Origin: an uncultured Prevotellaceae bacterium
Lineage (GTDB): Bacteria > Bacteroidota > Bacteroidia > Bacteroidales > Bacteroidaceae
Assembly (NCBI GenBank): GCA_947166305.1
Contig: CAMVDV010000007.1
Coordinates: 1 to 64,000, forward strand
Length of the DNA stretch: 64,000 nucleotides
Direction of reading: 5' to 3'
Position numbers and translations under genes: made by a program. This document shows, in pieces, positions 35,291 to 43,531 of this stretch (the first letter of the stretch is position 1; every line of letters begins with the position of its first letter). Under the pieces are notes generated by a model. The model did no database searches, was not told the DNA's origin, and saw only the letters and a program-made list of their open reading frames with translations.

Positions 35291-35354
35291 AATGGTAGTG
35301 TTTTTAAGTGATTAATAATTAGTTGGTTGATGATTTTTGTGAGAAGAGCAGAAA

Positions 35355-35420
35355 CTACTCGTTAGTAAATGGCAAATTACTCGTTAGTAAATGACGAATT
35401 ACTCGTTAGTAAATTGCTAT
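35355..35420. repeat. 22-bp array, AT-rich palindromic type (3 units)
   Basis: Units at 35355, 35377 and 35399 share ACTCGTTAGTAAAT; each contains the inverted repeat TTACT-CGTT-AGTAA (the first has CTACT). Located upstream of the HU-related gene, where iterated operators could sit. Confidence 0.85.
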
Positions 35421-36131
35421 CGATGCACAAGTAGCAGACAAACCATTCGTGCGAAGTCGGCCAGGCTCACACAGGCTTCGGACTGTCTTTTGCAGTGCCC
35501 TCACGTTGTTATATACGGCATCACCCCCGTTTTGTTAACAGCAGAGGGCAGAAATTATTCAGAAAAAGGAGAAAAAGACGAACAATTCGCCTTTTTTATC
35601 CCAAATCGTTCATTTGAATTACCTGGCAGGAGCGCTGACAGGCATCGTCAGCCTCGTGCTCGAAAAGAAAAAGAAGAACGGCAAGTGACCCAAGGGAACA
35701 AACGACCGTCCCCTGTGCGGCAGAAGCACTTCAGTTTTCTGACTCTATTTTTTCATTTTTCGTTTTTTATTTTTCATTTTTTTAGTAACTTTGCCCACGG
35801 AAACAAGAAAAAGAACGGAAAACACGAAGGTCCTGCCCAGGGCAACCTCCAACGCAGAAAGTCATTGACAGACACAACATATCATAAGCAGTAACGACTA
35901 AAACTTCAGAACAAGAAACAGACATCAGCGACAACAGTCAAGGCAGCAGGCCGCACCAGGTGCGCTGCGCCCCAAAGGGACAATCAACAAACTTCTATTC
36001 ATTCAATCAACAACCAACGGAGAAGCGCGTCCTGAAGTCCCGTTCGCAGTCTTATCGATAACCTGAGCTTTCTGCTCTTGTTCTCCTCTACAAAACAGAA
36101 CATATCTATTTCACTTAATACTTTAATTGTA
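35421..36131. other. Long intergenic region without a supported gene
   Basis: About 700 bases. A short frame ending at 35688 (YLAGALTGIVSLVLEKKKKNGK) looks like a tiny membrane peptide, but only a TTG start (35614) was found, so it is not called. CCCAAATCG at 35601 resembles the end of the inverted-repeat element at 52079. From the promoter at 35786 to the next ATG is a leader of about 330 bases in which no riboswitch was recognised. Confidence 0.4.
35786..35793 (+). promoter_or_regulatory. -7 promoter for the chimeric secreted-protein gene
   Basis: TAACTTTG fits TAnnTTTG after a T-rich stretch. It would give an unusually long leader of about 330 bases before the ATG at 36132. Confidence 0.55.
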
Positions 36132-38744
36132 ATGAAAAAGGTTTTTTTACTATCTTCACTCCTATTTTGCTTCTTGGTGGCTAATGCACAGTTTAGCGGC
36201 AATGGTTCAGGAACATCAGCAGACCCGTATCAGATAACGAATGCAGACGAACTATCTGAAATGAGAAATGCTTTGTCTGCCTGCTATCAATTAATGAACG
36301 ATATTGACCTGACTGAATGGATAGAAGAGAATAATCCTACACAAGGATGGAAGCCCATAGGCACTTCAAGCGCTCCTTTTCATGGAATCCTTAATGGCGC
36401 AAATCATTCCATCAGAGGATTGTACATTAATCGTCCGAATGAAGATTATGTTGGATTACTCGGAGTATTTTATGCCCCCTATGGTCAAGACAATGTTCCT
36501 ACCATCTATAATCTAAACTTAGTCAAGCCCCGCATTACGGGGAAAAACGGTACTGGCGCGTTGGCTGGTGTTGCTGAGGGAGAAAGTAGTAACTCCCATT
36601 TTTACATTAATAAGATTACTGTCATAGAACCATCAATTGAAGGCAATGATTCTGTTGGTGGAGTTGTTGGGGCAATAAAGGCTTGTTTTTTAAATAACCT
36701 TTCCGTGATTAATCCCATGGTTGTTGGCAAGGGAAGCGCAGGTGGAATTGCAGGGTATTACAGATACGCAAGTTATGATTGGAGCAGTGAGGTAGCTAAC
36801 TGTATTGTTAATGGAGGATGTGTGTCTGCCGAACAAACGAGTGGTGGAATTGTTGGCAAGGCCATCAATGGCACAGAATACTCTCTTATTGCAACAATAA
36901 AAGGCAATTATTGCTCGTCGAAGGTTACAGGCTATTTGGCAGGAGGAATTGTCGGACAGGCTGATGGCTCGGGATATAAGTCATCAACATATGGGTCGAC
37001 AGTGAAGGAATCGATTCCTAAAATCGATGATAATCATTTTGCCGGAAGTATAGAAGGAACACATGTAGGAGGTATCCTTGCCTCTTTGAAGGATAACAAT
37101 TTAGCTTCGACTCTACATCTTAGGCGAAATATCTGTAGCGGTAAAATTTACGGGCTTCACACTTGCAATGGTATTGTCGGAGAAAGCACCTATGGAAATC
37201 CTCCTGCTCATTATTATGATGTTACCAATAACGTCAATGTCTCTGACACCATTTCTGTTTCCAAAGGACAAGTTAACCCTTATCGTATCTCCAGTGATGA
37301 AAGGGTAAAATCTAATTATGGTCTTGCTACAACGATAATGGTGGCCCAAGGAAATGAGTACATGGTTTCAGAAGATAATGAATTACAGGGAACCAGCTAT
37401 GGAATGAGGACTTTAATGAGAAAATCTACTTACATAGGTTTTGGATTTGACTTCGATAGTCAATGGGCAATTAACGATGAGAAATCCTATCCATATAACA
37501 TCAATCAATGTCCATACCCTATTATCACCTCATTCACTTGTGGAAAGAATTCTACAATCAGTGGAACTGCCGACAATCCTGAAGCCGCAATTGTTAACGG
37601 GCAGGTGTTTGTTATTTGCAATGGAGTATTATCAACGGGCATAGTCCAGGACGGAAAATGGCAGGTGGAATTAGGAGAAGTAGATTATGGAACAGAGGCA
37701 CAAGTCTGTGTAATGACCAATAACTCGCAGCCCTCAATACTTTCTTCGGGAAAAGCGGGGATAAGTGGAGGAGACAACACGTCAATTCCTGATGAAGAGG
37801 ACACCGATATTTCACAGCTTGACAATGTCATCTACCTTGAGAAGGCTGATCTGCAGGCTGGCAGTACTGCTACGCTTTCTTTCCGCATGAAGAACTCAGC
37901 TGCGATTCGCGGTTTCCAGTTCGACCTCTACTTACCCGATGGCGTGACAGTTGTAAAGAACAGCAAAAACAAGATTCAGGGGGCGTTGAGCAGCGGACGC
38001 TTGCCTGTGGACGACGAGCACACATTGACTTTAGTGGAGCAAGCCGACCATGCCATCCGTTTCCTCTGTAATTCGGAATACGCAGAGACATTCACAGGCA
38101 ACGAAGGCGAGATAGCTACCTTGCAGATACAAATTGACGAAGGGATGCCTAACGGCGATTATCCTTTTGTTATTAAAAATATGAGCCTCAATGAGATCAA
38201 TGCCAGCGTGTATTACAATCACAATTATGTGCAGACTTCATTAACGGTGCTCGGTGGAAAACAGTGTGCCAAGCCCACCATCAGTTATGCTGGCGGGAAG
38301 CTGACGTTCACTTGCGAGACAGAAGGCGCAATATGCCACTCCACCATCACCGACACGGACATTGCATCCTACAGCGGCAACGAGGTACAGTTGGGTGTGA
38401 CGTACAATATCAGCGTCTATGCTACGAGGGAAGGTTACGCTGATAGCGAGGTGGCGACTGCTACGCTCTGCTGGATAGATGCCGAGCCAAGGACAGAAGG
38501 ACTGGCAGAAGATGCCGTGACGGAAGTAAAAGCTCTGCCCGTACTCATTCAGACGCAAGGCGGCACTATCAGCGTCCGGGGCATCGACGACGGCATGGAA
38601 GTCTCTGCCTATAGCGTTGACGGTAAGAAGGAAGGCTTTGCCATCAGTGAGGCTGGCCTGGCTGTCGTCAATACGAACCTGACCTCAGGCAGCATCGCCG
38701 TCATCAAGATAGGCGAGAAGGCTATCAAAGTTCAGATAAAGTAA
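36132..38744 (+). CDS. Large secreted protein: GLUG-type repeats, cohesin-like domain, sorting tail
   Basis: 870 residues with a signal peptide (MKKVFLLSSLLFCFLVANAQ). Residues about 25-470 are a repetitive beta region with GIVG/GGIAGYY/GGIVGQADG rungs as in GLUG-repeat adhesins and start with ADPYQITNADELSEM. About 575-720 is a cohesin-like domain (ADLQAGSTATLSFRMKN, then GFQFDLYLPDGVTVV). Then a beta-sandwich (AKPTISYAGGKLTFTCETEG) and a C-terminal tail typical of secreted Bacteroidales proteins. The first two thirds are strikingly AT-rich, the last third has the GC content of the neighbours. Likely a surface adhesin or structural protein; chimeric origin is inferred. Start at 36132 chosen for the signal peptide. 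Confidence 0.8.
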   Translation: MKKVFLLSSLLFCFLVANAQFSGNGSGTSADPYQITNADELSEMRNALSACYQLMNDIDLTEWIEENNPTQGWKPIGTSSAPFHGILNGANHSIRGLYINRPNEDYVGLLGVFYAPYGQDNVPTIYNLNLVKPRITGKNGTGALAGVAEGESSNSHFYINKITVIEPSIEGNDSVGGVVGAIKACFLNNLSVINPMVVGKGSAGGIAGYYRYASYDWSSEVANCIVNGGCVSAEQTSGGIVGKAINGTEYSLIATIKGNYCSSKVTGYLAGGIVGQADGSGYKSSTYGSTVKESIPKIDDNHFAGSIEGTHVGGILASLKDNNLASTLHLRRNICSGKIYGLHTCNGIVGESTYGNPPAHYYDVTNNVNVSDTISVSKGQVNPYRISSDERVKSNYGLATTIMVAQGNEYMVSEDNELQGTSYGMRTLMRKSTYIGFGFDFDSQWAINDEKSYPYNINQCPYPIITSFTCGKNSTISGTADNPEAAIVNGQVFVICNGVLSTGIVQDGKWQVELGEVDYGTEAQVCVMTNNSQPSILSSGKAGISGGDNTSIPDEEDTDISQLDNVIYLEKADLQAGSTATLSFRMKNSAAIRGFQFDLYLPDGVTVVKNSKNKIQGALSSGRLPVDDEHTLTLVEQADHAIRFLCNSEYAETFTGNEGEIATLQIQIDEGMPNGDYPFVIKNMSLNEINASVYYNHNYVQTSLTVLGGKQCAKPTISYAGGKLTFTCETEGAICHSTITDTDIASYSGNEVQLGVTYNISVYATREGYADSEVATATLCWIDAEPRTEGLAEDAVTEVKALPVLIQTQGGTISVRGIDDGMEVSAYSVDGKKEGFAISEAGLAVVNTNLTSGSIAVIKIGEKAIKVQIK

Positions 38745-38765
38745 TGCTCTTATACAACAAATAAA

Positions 38766-38799
38766 AGAGAGGGCTGTTCTATGTTGAACAGCCCTCTCT
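38766..38799. terminator. Bidirectional intrinsic terminator
   Basis: Two exact 14-base arms (38766-38779, 38786-38799; AGAGAGGGCTGTTC) with a 6-base loop lie between the convergent secreted-protein gene and alaS. A-rich and T-rich flanks allow action on both strands. Confidence 0.85.
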
Positions 38800-38834
38800 A
38801 CATTATTATATTATAGAACTATATTTAGACAAGA

Positions 38835-41516
38835 TTATGCTGTGAGCAGTTCGATGAGTTTGGTCACGGCGGCGTGGAGGCCGTCGAGGTTCTTGCCGCC
38901 GGCTGTGGCGAAGTGGGGTTGGCCGCCGCCGCCGCCTTGCATCAGCTTGGCTGCCTCGCGGATGTTCTTGCCAACGTTGATGCCAGCGGCCACTGCGCTG
39001 TCGGAAGCTGCTGCGGTGAGCAAAGGCTTGCCGCCTGCCACTGAACCAATCACGACGAGGCTATTCTCTACCTCTGCACGAAGCTGGAAGGCAATGTCCT
39101 TGACGAAGTCGGCATCGAGAGGCGTGATGGCACTCATGACGGTGATGCCGTTCACTATCTGCTGTCCTGCCAGCATCTCCTTCTTCAGCTCGGCAGCCTT
39201 CTCGCGCATGGCGTCCTCCACTTGCTTGCGGAGTTCGGCATTGTCGTTGATGGCTTTCTGAATGGTGCCGACCAGGTCGGGAGCATTGTTGAAGAGGGCG
39301 CGCAGGCTGCAAATCATGTCCTGCTGCTTGTCGATGGCTTCCTCTACGGCGCGACCCGTGATGGCTTCGATGCGACGAACGCCGGCTGCGATGCTACTCT
39401 CCGAGACGATACGCACCATGCCAATGCAGCCCGTGCTGCTGGCGTGGCAACCGCCGCAGAACTCGATGCTCGAACCGAACTGAATGACACGCACTTTGTC
39501 GCCATACTTCTCGCCGAAGAGGGCGATGGCACCCAGCTTCTTGGCTTCCTCAATCGGCGTGTCGCGGTATTCCTGCAGAGGCAGGTTCTGACGGATGCGG
39601 TCGTTGACGAGGTGTTCCACTTGGCGCAACTGTTCGGGCGTTACCTTCTCGAAATGAGAGAAGTCGAATCGCAGATAGTCGGGCGTCACGAGCGAGCCTT
39701 TCTGCTCCACATGGTCGCCGAGAACCTCCTTGAGGGCTTGGTCGAGCAGATGGGTGCAGGTATGATTGGCCTCGATGGCACGGCGACGTTCCACATCGAC
39801 GCAGGCCATGAACTCGGCTTCGGGGTGCTGCGGGATGCGCTCCAGCAGATGGACGGTCACGCCGTTCTCCTTCTTGGTGTCAATCACTTTGATGGTTTCC
39901 TCTTCGTTCACGATGACACCCGTGTCGCCTACCTCGCCGCCCATCTCGCCGTAGAACGGAGTTTGGTCGAAGATTGCTTCGAAGACGACACCTTTCTTCT
40001 GCTTGACCTCGCGATACTTGACGATGTGGCAGGTGTATTCCGTGAAGTCGTAGCCAACAAACTTCTGCTCTGATTGACCATTATTAGCGTCGGAATTGTC
40101 GATGGCCGATGATGGATGGCCAATGACTACCCAGTCGCCAGCCTCTACCTTGGCGGCACCTCGGGCACGTTCTTTCTGCTTCTGCATCTCGACGTTGAAG
40201 CCTGCTTCGTCCACCGTGAGTCCGTTCTCGCGGCAGATAAGTTCGGTGAGGTCGAGGGGGAAGCCGTAGGTGTCGAAGAGCGTGAAGGCCTTCTCGCCTG
40301 CGATTTCTGTCTTGCCTGCTGCTTTTGCCTCCTTCATGACGCCGTCCAAGAGGCGGATACCCGTGTCGAGCGTGCGGAGGAAGCTTTCTTCCTCTTCTTT
40401 CATTACCTTCGAGATGAGCTCCTTCTGTGCCTCGAGTTCGGGATAAGTGGCTCCCATTTCTTGGATGAGGACAGGCAGGAGTCGATAGATGAAGGCTTGC
40501 TTCTGGCCGAGGAAGGTGTAGGCATAGCGTACGGCGCGACGCAGGATGCGGCGGATGACGTAGCCTGCCTTGGCATTACCGGGGAGTTGTCCGTCGGCAA
40601 TGGAGAAGGCGATGGTGCGAAGATGGTCGGCCACGACGCGCATGGCGACGTTCACTTCTTCGGAGCAATCAGAGCTCTCCGAGCTGTCGGAGCAGTATTT
40701 CAGTCCGGTAAGGCTCTCGATGGCGCGGATGATGGGCTGGAAGACATCGGTGTCATAGTTCGACTGTTTGCCCTGAATGGCACGGACGAGGCGCTCGAAG
40801 CCCATGCCTGTGTCGATGACATTCATGCCGAGCGGTTCGAGATGTCCGTCGGCCTTGCGTTCGTATTGCATGAATACGATGTTCCAAATCTCGATGACTT
40901 GCGGGTCATCCTTGTTGACGAGCTCGCGTCCGGGCACTTTGGCTTTTTCCTGAGGCGAGCGGCTGTCGAGGTGAATCTCTGAGCATGGTCCGCAAGGCCC
41001 TGTGTCGCCCATCTCCCAGAAGTTGTCGTGCTTGTTGCCATTGATGATGTGATCGGCAGGAACGTGCTTGAGCCAGTAGCCAGCCGCCTCGTCGTCGCGG
41101 ACGAGTCCCTCTTCGGGGCTGCCCTCGAAGACGGTGACGTAGAGGTCCTGGGGATTGAGTTTGAGCACATCGACGAGGTATTCCCAAGCCATGTCGATGG
41201 CTCCTTCCTTGAAGTAATCGCCAAACGACCAGTTGCCCAACATCTCGAACATGGTATGGTGATAGGTGTCGTGCCCAACCTCTTCCAGGTCGTTGTGCTT
41301 ACCGCTTACGCGGAGGCACTTCTGGCTGTCGGCTCTGCGGCGAGGTTCGGGGTCGCGCTGTCCGAGGATGATGTCCTTCCACTGGTTCATGCCGGCGTTG
41401 GTGAACATCAGCGTCGGGTCGTCCTTCACAACCATGGGTGCCGACGGCACAATCTTGTGTCCCTTCGACTCGAAATAACGGAGAAACGAGTCGCGTATCT
41501 CATTTGCTGTCATCAT
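38835..41516 (-). CDS. alaS: Alanyl-tRNA synthetase
   Basis: 893 residues, standard length. Class II catalytic core: [54 protein letters not shown] and [13 protein letters not shown]. The editing domain has [13 protein letters not shown] (HxxxH) and [13 protein letters not shown], the zinc and tRNA-editing site; the C-terminal DHHA1 domain ends with [14 protein letters not shown]. Two short insertions are odd: [12 protein letters not shown] (about 275-290), encoded by a 9-bp DNA repeat, and a Ser/Asn/Asp-rich stretch near 478-495. Single gene with its own promoter at 41603. Confidence 0.97.
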   Translation of the reverse strand: MMTANEIRDSFLRYFESKGHKIVPSAPMVVKDDPTLMFTNAGMNQWKDIILGQRDPEPRRRADSQKCLRVSGKHNDLEEVGHDTYHHTMFEMLGNWSFGDYFKEGAIDMAWEYLVDVLKLNPQDLYVTVFEGSPEEGLVRDDEAAGYWLKHVPADHIINGNKHDNFWEMGDTGPCGPCSEIHLDSRSPQEKAKVPGRELVNKDDPQVIEIWNIVFMQYERKADGHLEPLGMNVIDTGMGFERLVRAIQGKQSNYDTDVFQPIIRAIESLTGLKYCSDSSESSDCSEEVNVAMRVVADHLRTIAFSIADGQLPGNAKAGYVIRRILRRAVRYAYTFLGQKQAFIYRLLPVLIQEMGATYPELEAQKELISKVMKEEEESFLRTLDTGIRLLDGVMKEAKAAGKTEIAGEKAFTLFDTYGFPLDLTELICRENGLTVDEAGFNVEMQKQKERARGAAKVEAGDWVVIGHPSSAIDNSDANNGQSEQKFVGYDFTEYTCHIVKYREVKQKKGVVFEAIFDQTPFYGEMGGEVGDTGVIVNEEETIKVIDTKKENGVTVHLLERIPQHPEAEFMACVDVERRRAIEANHTCTHLLDQALKEVLGDHVEQKGSLVTPDYLRFDFSHFEKVTPEQLRQVEHLVNDRIRQNLPLQEYRDTPIEEAKKLGAIALFGEKYGDKVRVIQFGSSIEFCGGCHASSTGCIGMVRIVSESSIAAGVRRIEAITGRAVEEAIDKQQDMICSLRALFNNAPDLVGTIQKAINDNAELRKQVEDAMREKAAELKKEMLAGQQIVNGITVMSAITPLDADFVKDIAFQLRAEVENSLVVIGSVAGGKPLLTAAASDSAVAAGINVGKNIREAAKLMQGGGGGQPHFATAGGKNLDGLHAAVTKLIELLTA
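40660..40695. repeat. 9-bp tandem repeat inside alaS
   Basis: Four in-frame units (TCGGAGCAA, TCAGAGCTC, TCCGAGCTG, TCGGAGCAG) encode 12 residues rich in Ser, Asp and Glu. The pattern is that of the intergenic repeat at 8529-8582. Confidence 0.8.
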
Positions 41517-41602
41517 ATCTTTAGTGTTTTTACGATTTTACTATCTACGATTTTACTTTCCTTTTGAACCTATTCTTTACTGACTTACAGTTAAAATGTC
41601 TG

Positions 41603-41610
41603 CAAATGTA
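41603..41610 (-). promoter_or_regulatory. -7 promoter for alaS
   Basis: CAAATGTA reads TACATTTG on the minus strand, about 87 bases before the alaS ATG. Confidence 0.55.
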
Positions 41611-41664
41611 CGAAAAAAATATGAATAAAGAACCATTTATAATGTTTTAACCAAGTTTTTTTTG

Positions 41665-41672
41665 TACTTTTG
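41665..41672 (+). promoter_or_regulatory. -7 promoter, plus strand
   Basis: TACTTTTG matches the consensus. It precedes a possible 39-codon ORF at 41691 and a 22-bp array, and may be the distant promoter of the MerR-type gene at 42002. Confidence 0.55.
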
Positions 41673-41690
41673 TAGGCGAAATCAAGAATA

Positions 41691-41810
41691 ATGAATCAAA
41701 GGCTTCCCGATTTGGAGGACGAATTGTTTGATTTTGAACTCAAGGGGAACGCAACAATAACGGCGAAGGGTTATTCAAAAAACGGCGAAGGATTATGTCA
41801 ACAATGCTGA
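41691..41810 (+). CDS. Possible small ORF, unknown
   Basis: 39 residues starting MNQRLPDLEDELFDFELKG, ATG 19 bases after the promoter element at 41665. The second half is encoded by the 22-bp array, so the protein may be the remnant of a longer gene cut by the repeat, or a non-functional frame. No family recognised. It is the only gene candidate in the 485-base gap between alaS and the MerR gene. Confidence 0.25.
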   Translation: MNQRLPDLEDELFDFELKGNATITAKGYSKNGEGLCQQC

Positions 41811-41846
41811 AGGGTTCTGCCCACAACGGCGAAGGATTATTTCCGG
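41759..41846. repeat. 22-bp array, AACGGCGAAGG type (4 units)
   Basis: Units at 41759, 41781, 41803 and 41825 share AACGGCGAAGGATTAT with few changes (the third reads AATGCTGAAGGGTTCT). Sequence differs from the CCGCACGCGG arrays but the period is again 22. It lies 155 bases before the MerR start codon. Confidence 0.88.
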
Positions 41847-42001
41847 CACCCAGCAGCAGGCAAAGACATTGAAAATGCTAAAGAGGGAAGAGGGAAAAGG
41901 GAAAAGTGAATCATTTGCTGCCGCCCCAGCAAATTGTGAATTTGTGAAATCGTAAAATCGTCAAATATAGTAAAATCATCAAATAGTTAATATACAAGAT
42001 T

Positions 42002-42346
42002 ATGCCCTACAATCCTAACAAAGAGCTGAAGAAATACTACGGCATAGCCGAGGTGGCGGAGCAGTTCGGCGTGGCCGAGTCGCTGCTGCGCTACTGGGAA
42101 AAGGAATTTCCCAACATCAAGCCCCGCAAGAGCGGCCGCGGCGTACGTCAGTACACAAAGGAGGACATCGAGGAAGTGCGCATCGTCTACAACCTGCTCA
42201 AGGTGAGAGGCATGAAGATAGCCGCAGCCAAACAGGTGCTCAGCAAGAACAAAAAAGCCGCCACCGACACGTCGGAAATCATCGACCGCCTGGAATCCAT
42301 CAAGGCCGAACTGAAAGAAATCAGCCGCGAGCTGGGCGAACTCTGA
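42002..42346 (+). CDS. MerR-family transcriptional regulator
   Basis: 114 residues. The helix-turn-helix reads YYGIAEVAEQFGVAESLLRYWEKEF and the wing RGVRQYTKEDIEEVRIVYNLLKVRGMKI, the MerR pattern. The C-terminal helix (IIDRLESIKAELKEISREL) is a short dimerisation coil without any ligand-binding or metal-binding domain, as in the small Bacteroidetes type. Target unknown; no divergent partner gene is present. A five-unit 22-bp array starts two bases after its stop. Confidence 0.9.
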   Translation: MPYNPNKELKKYYGIAEVAEQFGVAESLLRYWEKEFPNIKPRKSGRGVRQYTKEDIEEVRIVYNLLKVRGMKIAAAKQVLSKNKKAATDTSEIIDRLESIKAELKEISRELGEL

Positions 42347-42348
42347 AT

Positions 42349-42458
42349 CGTCGGCAGCGGCGACGGACATCTCCGCGTGCCGCGATGAGGATTTCCGCGT
42401 GCCGCGATGAGGATTTCCGCGTGCGGAGATTGGCAACGCCGCGTCCGTCACGTCCGCC
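42349..42458. repeat. 22-bp array, GC-rich type (5 units)
   Basis: Units at 42349, 42371, 42393, 42415 and 42437; the middle three contain TCCGCGTGCCGCG or TCCGCGTGCGGAG, the outer two are degenerate. It lies between the MerR gene stop and the tRNA terminator. Confidence 0.88.
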
Positions 42459-42485
42459 CCACCCTGCCAACATCCTGAAAAACAA

Positions 42486-42511
42486 AAAGCGAAGCCTACA
42501 GACTTCGCTTT
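42486..42511 (-). terminator. Terminator of the tRNA-Val gene
   Basis: Arms AAAGCGAAG and CTTCGCTTT (42486-42494, 42503-42511) with an 8-base loop, followed on the minus strand by T-rich sequence; starts 7 bases past the tRNA 3' end. Confidence 0.85.
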
Positions 42512-42517
42512 CTTTTG

Positions 42518-42592
42518 TGGGCGCTGAGGGATTCGAACCCCCGACCCTCTGCTTGTAAGGCAGACGCTCTGAACCAGCTGAGCTAAGCGCCC
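42518..42592 (-). tRNA. tRNA-Val (anticodon TAC)
   Basis: The minus strand folds as a cloverleaf: acceptor GGGCGCT/AGCGCCC, D arm GCTC..GAGC, anticodon arm CTGCCTTACAAGCAG with loop CTTACAA and anticodon TAC, and T arm GGGGGTTCGAATCCC. Discriminator A at 42518; CCA is not encoded. It reads GTA and GTG valine codons. Confidence 0.97.
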
Positions 42593-42714
42593 TCAACTGC
42601 CACTTCCTCGGCAAAAGCAGTGCAAAGGTACGGCAATCCGCCGACATCTGCAAACTTTCAGCCAAAAAAGTTCCCTCATCCGACACTAATCGTTAAGTAA
42701 CACTAAATTTTGAA

Positions 42715-42756
42715 CCGTTTTTTACGGAAAAGAGAGGAAATTAACGGAAAAAACCG
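42715..42756. promoter_or_regulatory. Candidate operators before the arabinose operon
   Basis: Two inverted motifs, CCGTTTTTTACGG (42715-42727) and CGGAAAAAACCG (42745-42756), lie 30 bases apart, directly upstream of the araD -7 element. Each is a CCG/CGG pair with an A/T-only centre of 6-7. They could bind a regulator such as AraR, but no known operator was matched. Confidence 0.4.
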
Positions 42757-42764
42757 TATCTTTG
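42757..42764 (+). promoter_or_regulatory. -7 promoter for the arabinose operon
   Basis: TATCTTTG fits TAnnTTTG and lies 44 bases before the araD ATG. Confidence 0.7.
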
Positions 42765-42808
42765 CACATGACAGCGCCGACCATCGGACAAACTAAACCT
42801 AACCAACT

Positions 42809-43507
42809 ATGCTGGAAGACCTCAAACAAAAAGTATTCGAGGCAAACCTCGAACTCGTCAGGCACGGACTCGTCATCTTCACATGGGGCAACGTCTCAGG
42901 CATCGACCGCGAGAAAGGACTCGTCGCAATCAAACCAAGCGGAGTCCAATACGACAAGATGAAAGCCGAAGACATGGTGGTCGTAAGCCTCCAGACCGGC
43001 GAAGTGATCGAAGGCAACCTCAACCCAAGCAGCGACACCCCCACACACCTCGTCCTCTACCGTGCATTCCCACACATCGGAGGCATCGTACACACACACT
43101 CCACCTACGCCACAGCCTGGGCACAGGCCGGGCGCGACATCCCAAACATCGGCACCACTCACGCCGATTACTTCTACCAAGACATCCCCTGCACACGCGA
43201 CATGACGCACGACGAAGTGTTCGGCGACTACGAAAAGGAGACAGGCAACGTCATCGTAGAGCGGTTCCACACCCTCTCACCCGACGACACACCAGCCGTA
43301 CTGGTGCGCAATCACGGCCCCTTCGCATGGGCCGGCACACCGGCCGACGCCGTGCACAACGCCGTAGTGCTCGAGCAAATCGCCAAGATGGCATACATCT
43401 CTTCCACCCTGCTTCACGGCACACCCCCGATGAACAAACTGCTCATCGAAAAACACTACACACGCAAACACGGCCCGAACGCATACTACGGGCAAACAAA
43501 AAAATAA
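42809..43507 (+). CDS. araD: L-ribulose-5-phosphate 4-epimerase
   Basis: 232 residues. The class II aldolase fold is clear: [48 protein letters not shown] with zinc-binding His-x-His, the acid region [14 protein letters not shown] and [11 protein letters not shown] with a third His. It converts L-ribulose-5-phosphate to D-xylulose-5-phosphate, the last dedicated step of arabinose use. First gene of the araDAB set; araA follows 24 bp later. Confidence 0.95.
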   Translation: MLEDLKQKVFEANLELVRHGLVIFTWGNVSGIDREKGLVAIKPSGVQYDKMKAEDMVVVSLQTGEVIEGNLNPSSDTPTHLVLYRAFPHIGGIVHTHSTYATAWAQAGRDIPNIGTTHADYFYQDIPCTRDMTHDEVFGDYEKETGNVIVERFHTLSPDDTPAVLVRNHGPFAWAGTPADAVHNAVVLEQIAKMAYISSTLLHGTPPMNKLLIEKHYTRKHGPNAYYGQTKK

Positions 43508-43531
43508 CAACCCCTAACCTTAACAAACAAC

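Noticed and set aside
35614..35688. Tiny membrane peptide ending in a Lys-rich tail
   Set aside because: Only a TTG start and no clear ribosome-binding site; too short to support.
42349..42458. 22-bp arrays as a CRISPR array
   Set aside because: Units are contiguous with no separate unique spacers of usual length, the period is too short, units vary, and no cas genes are present.
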